Source of the DNA: STC-74 sp031423995
GTDB taxonomy: Bacteria; Patescibacteriota; Gracilibacteria; BD1-5; UBA2023
Direction of reading: 5' to 3'
NCBI GenBank assembly: GCA_031423995.1
Contig: JANPGO010000009.1
Location: forward strand, 1-11,508
Length of the DNA stretch: 11,508 nt
The notes under the pieces were generated by a model. It did not search any database. It was not told the origin of the DNA and worked only from the letters and a program-made list of their open reading frames with translations. Numbering within the stretch: position 1 is the stretch's first letter; each line of letters opens with the position of its first letter. Of this stretch, positions 7,349 to 11,508 are shown piece by piece. A program made the translations under genes and the position numbers.

Positions 7349-7576
7349 TATAGAAATAGTTTATGGAAAATAAAATTCAACCCTTTCAAGGATTGCACCT
7401 GAAGATTACTCTAGATACTCGAGATATACAGAGATTCTTGCAACATACGAATGAGTCAAAAATGACCTGGTGCTACTGGTTTGATAGAATCAAGGCAACA
7501 GTATAAGCACCAATATCAATGACTGCAAGCTTCTCATATTCCCACGCAAAGAGTAAATATACGAGGAATTACAGAA
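7349..7576 (-). other. long 5' leader of the DUF4331 operon, with a possible leader peptide
   Basis: The distance from the predicted transcription start (near 7570) to the DUF4331 ATG is about 220 bases, much longer than in the other four units. On the - strand it holds a 43-codon frame (7406-7537, one UGA) beginning MRSLQSLILVLILLPG, which is hydrophobic like a small membrane or signal peptide. On the + strand a 47-codon frame (7363-7506) begins MENKIQPFQ. Neither has a recognisable ribosome site or family, and both may be chance. I see no known riboswitch. Confidence 0.3.
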
Positions 7577-7621
7577 ATTATAGAACAAAGTATTTGAAAA
7601 GATAAGACAAAAATAAGACAA
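7577..7621 (-). promoter_or_regulatory. direct-repeat promoter, copy 3 (DUF4331-TPR-HupE operon)
   Basis: On the - strand: TTGTCTT (7615-7621), 4 bp, TTGTCTT (7604-7610), exactly 21 bp, perfect TATAAT (7577-7582). Both heptamers and the -10 are perfect, making this the best copy in the window. It drives the long leader and then the DUF4331, TPR and HupE genes. Confidence 0.85.
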
Positions 7622-7874
7622 AAAACAAGATTAAGTATGATGCTCATTTACCCTACCATAAAGAAATCTAGCATTTTATGAGCTTAATTTACCCCTAATC
7701 TTATCTTATATAATTTAAGTTTTTTTATGGTGATTCTTCCAATATTCTTACCTCCTATCTACAGAGTGGCACAAACTGAGTCATCCATCTGTTTCCATAT
7801 TTTCTCTTCCTCATCTTGTGGTAGATAGAAAGATATATGTAACCTTTCCGATTTGTTCGACCATCTGCCACACA
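7622..7874. other. intergenic region with a possible gene fragment
   Basis: No intact gene is visible between the DUF4331 promoter and the terminator of the FAD-Rieske gene. On the - strand a frame ending at TAG 7759-7761 contains SNKSERLHISFYLPQDEEEK and IWKQMDDSV, which looks protein-like, but it has no start codon and its upstream end runs into the terminator and the end of the oxidoreductase gene in another frame. It may be the tail of a lost gene. A + strand TATAAT-like stretch near 7707 precedes only a 32-codon frame. Confidence 0.3.
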
Positions 7875-7900
7875 AAAAGTCTCACAAAAGTGAGGCTTTT
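7875..7900 (-). terminator. intrinsic terminator after the FAD-Rieske gene
   Basis: Arms AAAAG-T-CTCAC (7875-7885) and GTGAG-G-CTTTT (7890-7900) with an AAAA loop form an 11-bp stem (one G-U on the + strand, one mismatch on the - strand) ending in a T run. It starts 1 base beyond the - strand stop at 7902, so it terminates that gene; the symmetric A and T runs would let it act in both directions. Confidence 0.75.
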
Positions 7901-7901
7901 A

Positions 7902-9434
7902 TTATTCTATCTCTTGGAGATCTCCAATACTCGGACCATCCATGACTTTCCCATAACGATCGAAGCTTGATCAATGACAGGGACAATCAAAACTTTTTTC
8001 CGCGTTATTCCACGCCACTATACAACCTAAGTGTGGACATACGGCAGAGCACTTATGGAATTTTCAATTTATATCGCGGTATATCGCTATTTTTTTTGCT
8101 CCATCTCGTATGACTGCTCATGAATCTTCTGGAATCTGCCCTTTCTCCATATCTCAGGGGGAGAGCCATTTTCAATACTGACTTACCAAAGCCACTCAAT
8201 CTTTGGCATACTCACCAATGGCTTTGAGCCGTATACGACTCGGATCATAGAGCTCTTCCCATGGATTTTTTTTTCCAAGAATCAGGTCGGCTATGAGCCT
8301 GCCTCAGAGAGTACCATGCGTCATTCCATTTCCAGAATCTCAAGTGATAATATAGGTATGTTCGTTTCCTGGATTGAGCCCGATGAGTGCAATACCATCA
8401 TATGGCTCCATGACTTGCCCCGACCAGGCATATACTCTTTTTATAGCGTTCGGAAATCTTTCCTTGGTCCAGTTTTCAAGTTTTTCATAGATATATTCTC
8501 CATCTGCTTCCTCACCTGTTCGGTGATCCTCCCCTCCAACGATGAGAATATCATCCTCTCAGATCTCGGGATTGGTCTCACTTCGGAGGAGTCGAACATA
8601 GTGGTAGGGGTCGAGTATATCCCAAAGGAGGATATCTGGAGTACTTCCCCTTGGAACACTCATGCCGATCACATAGGAGCGATACGGAGCCTGTTTTGTA
8701 TGGACAACAGTATTTCTATTGATAGGTGAGTTCGTCGCGAGTACTATTTTTTTCGTATGAATTGTACTTTTATCTTTGAGGATGAGCATAGGTCACTCCT
8801 CCTCACTCACGCTCTCGACATGAGCCTGTGTAAATAGGAGTCCACCATGTTCTATAAATGCTCTTGCAAGCCCATGCAGATACTTCAGAGAGTGTATGAC
8901 TCCTTGCTCAGGAAACAGAAGTGCGGATCATGTAAGAAAATCAATTTCTGGGACTTGGTCGAGCTTGCGGATACCGTGAATCCCAGCATTTTTTGCGGCT
9001 TCATATTCCTTTATGAGGATTTTGTCATCATCTCTGTCCTCACCTATCAAATACCCGGGAACACGGTGAAAATCACAATGAATACTTTCGGTTTTACAGA
9101 TTTTCTCCACTATATCTATCGCTTCTGTGTGACTTTCGGCAATGAGCTTGCTTCGTTCTAACCCATGGATACTCTCCATGTGGTAGTATCGGTCATCAAA
9201 AGCATTGGTAAGATGTGCGGTCGTCCGGGCTGTTTGACCAGAGCTGAGTCAGTCTTTTTCAAAAACTCACACTTTTTTTCCTGCTTTCGCAAGGAAATAT
9301 GCGGTCGTGAGACCGGCGATTCCAGCTCCTACTATTGCGACATCTACTTCTATATCCTTCTTCAGTGTACTATATTCGACTTCTTTCATAGCTTCGATCC
9401 ATATAGATGTGCTTGGATATGTTCTTTTTTGCAT
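7902..9434 (-). CDS. FAD-dependent oxidoreductase (DAO family) with C-terminal Rieske [2Fe-2S] domain
   Basis: 510 residues, ATG at 9432-9434 to TAA at 7902-7904, with 13 UGA glycines of about 49. The start fits the family's short lead-in (SIWIE) before the Rossmann strand. FAD binding: DVAIVGAGIAGLTTAYFLAK with GAGIAG at 36-41, an acidic FEKD at the end of the second strand, then SSGQTARTTAHLT, the signature of this DAO-Rieske group. The second FAD motif is ITGDSGNGMTHGTLGGRLIA. The C-terminal Rieske domain has CPHLGC (466-471) and CPCHGSSF (484-491): ligands Cys466, His468, Cys484, His487, with Cys471/Cys486 as the likely disulfide pair. The Gly of CPCHG is encoded by UGA (7971-7973), strong evidence for the code. 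Substrate unknown; a soluble electron-transfer or amine-oxidising role is typical. Monocistronic, with its own repeat promoter. Confidence 0.95.
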
Positions 9435-9533
9435 AAAGTTGTGTAAGAAATTGGCGACTTAAAATAGAGATAGAGTAACCAGCGGAAAGCATACTCAAAT
9501 TTTTTGATCGAAAAATAGTAAATCACACTGCCA

Positions 9534-9578
9534 AGTATAAAAAATATACTTCACCGTGAAAAGACAATAGTAAGACAA
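9534..9578 (-). promoter_or_regulatory. direct-repeat promoter, copy 4 (FAD-Rieske gene)
   Basis: On the - strand: TTGTCTT (9572-9578), 4 bp, TTGTCTT (9561-9567), exactly 21 bp, TATACT (9534-9539). Predicted start near 9527 gives a leader of about 90 bases before the ATG at 9434. Confidence 0.8.
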
Positions 9579-9655
9579 ATAGTTTGTAGATAACCTTCCT
9601 TGCAAATCTGAACATTTTACATTTTAAGGGTTTCTAGATTTTCTATACCCTCAAG

Positions 9656-9679
9656 GAGCTTTATTTTAAGCTCTTTTTT
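9656..9679 (+). terminator. orphan terminator-like hairpin in the divergent intergenic region
   Basis: GAGCTT (9656-9661) and AAGCTC (9668-9673) enclose a 6-base loop and are followed by six T (9674-9679), a good + strand intrinsic terminator shape. No + strand gene ends here. Nearby are a GAGTT/AACTC hairpin (9692-9705), followed by another T6, and a GTACGA/TCGTAC hairpin near 9744-9769. On the - strand the same bases can be read as VFELTLTNKKELKIKLL with a stop at its end but no start codon. The region could hold a small + strand RNA, a gene relic or protection against read-through between the two divergent promoters. Confidence 0.4.
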
Positions 9680-9791
9680 GTTGGTTAATGTGAGTTCAAA
9701 AACTCGGTGTGTTCTTTTTTGTTATGATTTTCTCCTTACACGAGTACGATTCCGGCTATGAATTCGTACCATATAGTTATAATTCAGATAT

Positions 9792-9836
9792 TTGTCTTAC
9801 ATTTGTCTTTTATTATACCTTTCCATCATATATGAT
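9792..9836 (+). promoter_or_regulatory. direct-repeat promoter, copy 5 (small membrane protein)
   Basis: TTGTCTT (9792-9798), 4 bp, TTGTCTT (9803-9809), exactly 21 bp, TATGAT (9831-9836). Predicted start near 9843, about 25 bases before the ATG at 9868. This is the only copy on the + strand; it points away from copy 4, with about 210 bases between the two pairs of heptamers. Confidence 0.8.
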
Positions 9837-9867
9837 GACTGAGCTTATTACTTAATTACTTCTATAT

Positions 9868-10122
9868 ATGACAACTATCGTTAATACCCCTGGTAATGTG
9901 GATAGCTGAGATTCATGATTTGGTATGTTGATTGGAATCGTAGTACTTTTGGTTGCGATCGTATTGGGGTATCTCTATGTTTTACCGGCAATGAGCAATA
10001 CTAATCCTCAGAAGGATATAAACATAAATGTTAAAGTACCTTCAGAATTACCTATCAAAAATCCAATTCCAACTCCGCTCCCAGCACCAAAACCTACTCC
10101 TACTCCAGTTATTACACCATAA
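9868..10122 (+). CDS. small single-pass membrane protein with Pro-rich tail (CPR type)
   Basis: 84 residues from ATG 9868-9870 to TAA 10120-10122; two UGA glycines in the N-terminal DSGDSGFG segment hide the true start under the standard code. Residues 1-19 are polar (NTPGNVDSGDSGFG), residues 20-41 are one membrane helix (MLIGIVVLLVAIVLGYLYVL), followed by PAM, a segment DININVKVP and a Pro/Thr-rich tail (PTPLPAPKPTPTP). The layout 'NTP...D-G-G...helix...LP' with a following 'V-VP' strand is familiar from short uncharacterised proteins of CPR bacteria; I cannot give a function. Its promoter is copy 5 of the repeat promoter. A hairpin terminator lies about 160 bases downstream. Confidence 0.85.
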
Positions 10123-10279
10123 TCCCAATACATGTTATAATCGCAACAATTAGGTTTGCATTTTCTGGTAGAATAACTCCGTAAGGAATTATCTTCTAAG
10201 AAATATCTACCTATGCCTTGTAGTTATTCATATATGGATCTCACACAAAAAGATATTGTTCGACCATCATGATTCTCAG

Positions 10280-10308
10280 AAATCTCTCACACTTGTGGGA
10301 GATTTTTT
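10280..10308 (+). terminator. intrinsic terminator
   Basis: AAATCTC (10280-10286) and GAGATTT (10299-10305) with an inner CAC/GTG and one T-G pair around an ACTT loop form an 11-bp stem followed by T's. It ends the transcript of the small membrane protein, leaving about 160 bases of 3' untranslated or unassigned sequence (10123-10279) in which I see no convincing gene. Confidence 0.75.
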
Positions 10309-10316
10309 GTATGATC

Positions 10317-10345
10317 TTTTGAAAATATCCGAATTTCGATACAAT
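10317..10345 (+). promoter_or_regulatory. possible promoter of the DUF4256 gene
   Basis: TTTTGA (10317-10322), 17 bp, TACAAT (10340-10345), with the start codon 40 bases further. Both hexamers are imperfect and there is no TTGTCTT repeat, so this gene appears not to belong to the repeat-promoter set. Confidence 0.35.
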
Positions 10346-10385
10346 ATATCCTCAAGTCACTCTGTATTTCTTTAGCTTCTCAAAT

Positions 10386-10946
10386 ATGACCGAAAAAGAG
10401 TTATCAGGAGAACAACGCAAAGAACTTCTCAATGTATTGAAGACCCGTTTTGAGAAGAATATGAATCGCCACAAAGGGCGAGCATGGGCGAAGATACAAG
10501 CAAAGCTCGAAGCACATCCAGAAAAATTCTGGTCACTCGCTGAAATGGAAAACTCTGGTGGAGAACCAGATATTGTAGATCATGATCAAAAGACCGATGA
10601 GTATATATTTATGGATTGTTCTATAGAGAGCCCGAAGGGCCGTCGAAGTCTTTGTTATGATCTAGAGTGACTGGAATCTAGAAAGGAATTCAAGCCAGAA
10701 AACAACGCTGTTGATATGGCTACTACCATGGGAATTGAAATACTTACGCAAGAGCAATATTGAGCCTTGCAAAAACTCGGAGAATTCGATACGAAAACTT
10801 CCAGTTGGCTACAAACACCCCCTGAGATCAGAAAACTCGGTGGAGCTATATTTGCTGATCGTCGATACGATACGGTATTCGTATATCACAATGGTGCACA
10901 GTCTTATTATGGTGGTAGAGCATTTCGTGGCATACTCAAGGTTTAG
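10386..10946 (+). CDS. DUF4256 family protein
   Basis: 186 residues from ATG 10386-10388 to TAG 10944-10946, matching the usual length of the family, with two UGA glycines (residues 95 and 127). Diagnostic segments run throughout: LSGEQRKELLNVLKTRFEKN, WAKIQAKLEAHPEKFWSLAE, MENSGGEPDIV, FMDCSIESPKGRRSLCYD, LTQEQYGALQKLGEFDTKTS, TPPEIRKLGGAIFADRRYD and VFVYHNGAQSYYGGRAFRG. These match DUF4256 as I know it. The protein is cytoplasmic, with no signal or membrane segment; its function is unknown. Under the standard code only the first half would be called. It stands alone between two terminators. The family is common in ordinary bacteria, so acquisition by transfer followed by adaptation to the recoded genome is possible. 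Confidence 0.93.
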
Positions 10947-10976
10947 ATTTGCCTATTGTATTAAAACACTCTTCAT

Positions 10977-11009
10977 AAAAAATATCCCTCCGTCGGAGAG
11001 ATATTTTTT
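10977..11009. terminator. bidirectional intrinsic terminator between convergent genes
   Basis: Arms AAAAAATATC (10977-10986) and GATATTTTTT (11000-11009) with an inner CTCC/GGAG form a strong hairpin with T runs on both strands. It lies 30 bases after the DUF4256 stop and 11 bases after the stop of the opposite-strand Gly/Ser-rich gene, so it serves both. Confidence 0.85.
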
Positions 11010-11020
11010 AAATTCATGGA

Positions 11021-11260
11021 CTATCGCTTATTCGAACTGGAATCAGAACCATTACTTCATATTTCCGTGTTTCTATCTGGATTTGGATTAGTGCTCTCCT
11101 TATCTTTTGGTTTTGTTCCTGCAGACTGTGAACCTCCTGAACTTCCACCAGACTGTGAACCTCCTGAACTTCCACCAGACTGTGAATCTCCTGAACTTCC
11201 ACCAGACTGTGAATCTCCTGAACTTCCACCAGAATTTTTATTATTTTCTTGAGTAAACAT
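11021..11260 (-). CDS. small Gly/Ser-rich repetitive, disordered protein
   Basis: 79 residues, ATG 11258-11260 to TAG 11021-11023; one UGA (11057-11059, NTEI-G-SNG) is read through, extending the standard-code frame by 12 codons. After MFTQENNKN the protein consists of four copies of a 9-residue unit, GGSSGDSQS or GGSSGGSQS, encoded by a 27-bp DNA tandem repeat, then a charged hydrophilic tail (KPKDKESTNPNPD) and SDSSSNKR. There are no hydrophobic segments and no signal peptide, so it should be an unfolded cytoplasmic polypeptide unless exported by an unseen route. It follows a second tiny protein of similar composition (11309-11443) by 48 bases, and the two are probably co-transcribed and related. 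Function unknown. Confidence 0.65.
11124..11231. repeat. 27-bp tandem repeat, four copies
   Basis: Four head-to-tail copies of a 27-bp unit beginning GACTGTGAA on the + strand: 11124-11150, 11151-11177, 11178-11204, 11205-11231. Copies 1 and 2 have ACC where copies 3 and 4 have ATC (GAACCTCC versus GAATCTCC); otherwise they appear identical. The unit is a multiple of three, so copy changes keep the reading frame of the Gly/Ser-rich gene. This looks like a recent expansion by slippage. Confidence 0.95.
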
Positions 11261-11308
11261 AAAATGTAAAGTTAAATTGCATATAAAGCGAACCTGAGAG
11301 AGAAAAGA

Positions 11309-11443
11309 TTATTTACCTGAAGATGAATTACCACCTTTTCCTTTTCCGCCTGATTTTCAACTTCCATCAGACTGTGAATTTCCACTATTTTTGGATTCAT
11401 CTTTTGTATTGCGAGATGTAGAGTCGATATTAGGAGTAGTCAT
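11309..11443 (-). CDS. tiny Gly/Ser/Lys-rich hydrophilic protein
   Basis: 44 codons plus stop, ATG 11441-11443 to TAA 11309-11311; one UGA glycine at residue 29. The sequence starts MTTPNIDSTSRNTKDESKN, continues SGNSQSDGSGKSGG and ends KGKGGNSSSGK. It shares composition and the NSQSDG/GDSQS word with the following gene, and part of the DNA (TCAGACTGTGAATTTCCA on the + strand) resembles the 27-bp unit there, so the pair probably arose by duplication. It lacks membrane segments. The composition recalls small glycine/lysine-rich stress-induced proteins, but no specific motif supports naming it so. Confidence 0.55.
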
Positions 11444-11469
11444 ATTGTAAAAATGAAAAAATAATAAAT

Positions 11470-11490
11470 AGTACTTGAGTACTTACTCAA
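11470..11490. promoter_or_regulatory. overlapping inverted repeats upstream of the Gly/Ser-rich genes
   Basis: TTGAGTA (11475-11481) and TACTCAA (11484-11490) form a 7-bp palindrome with a 2-bp centre. It overlaps a second one, AGTAC/GTACT around TTGA (11470-11483). It sits about 30 bases upstream of the ATG at 11443, next to AT-rich -10-like sequence on the - strand (TATTAT), a normal place for a dimeric repressor's operator. Confidence 0.4.
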
Positions 11491-11508
11491 TAAGAGGAGT
11501 ATTCTCGA

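Noticed and set aside
8316..9446. Long + strand frames opposite the FAD-Rieske gene
   Set aside because: The - strand gene has FAD and Rieske motifs end to end; the + strand frames are antisense shadows kept open by base composition.
10213..10330. + strand frame starting ATG at 10213 upstream of the DUF4256 gene
   Set aside because: It stays open only because UGA is not a stop, and it runs through a clear intrinsic terminator into the next gene in another frame.
11124..11231. CRISPR array
   Set aside because: The 27-bp units are directly adjacent with no spacers and encode in-frame Gly/Ser repeats.

Overview
The window reads correctly only if UGA is a glycine codon (translation table 25). 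About 49 in-frame UGA codons interrupt otherwise intact genes. They fall where the families expect glycine: the CPCHG motif of a Rieske domain, the G-HILSG-DH motif of a HupE/UreJ protein and the FYWG and LSLGFSFG positions of a COG4705 membrane protein. Among known lineages this code points to Gracilibacteria or Absconditabacteria (SR1) of the Candidate Phyla Radiation (CPR); I cannot decide between them from the window. Start codons have AT-rich upstream sequence and no clear Shine-Dalgarno site.

Layout. At the left edge, + strand: the 3' part of a COG4705 membrane protein (1-600) and a small lipoprotein (628-1032). From about 1074 to 9434 nearly everything is on the - strand. It holds a small YtxH-like membrane protein (1406-1726) flanked by two decayed reading frames; a two-gene unit of YciI-like and AHSA1/SRPBCC proteins (2482-3274); a three-gene unit transcribed DUF4331 > TPR lipoprotein > HupE/UreJ (7348 down to 3443); and a FAD oxidoreductase with a C-terminal Rieske domain (7902-9434). 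The + strand then carries a small single-pass membrane protein (9868-10122) and a DUF4256 protein (10386-10946). Two tiny Gly/Ser-rich proteins on the - strand (11021-11443) end the window.

The main discovery is a promoter architecture repeated five times: two TTGTCTT heptamers at an exact 11-bp period, then exactly 21 bp, then a -10 hexamer (TATAAT, TATAAT, TATACT, TATGAT or TATCCT). One copy precedes each of five transcription units: the YtxH-like gene, the YciI/AHSA1 pair, the DUF4331-TPR-HupE operon, the FAD-Rieske gene and the small membrane protein. Fixed helical phasing and fixed distance to the -10 imply one activator, of the kind that binds tandem direct repeats (as OmpR/PhoB winged-helix regulators do), controlling a local regulon. 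The gene content (exported DUF4331 protein with a peptidoglycan-binding tail, TPR lipoprotein, HupE-like permease, Rieske oxidoreductase, small membrane proteins) suggests an envelope or stress response, but that function is inference.
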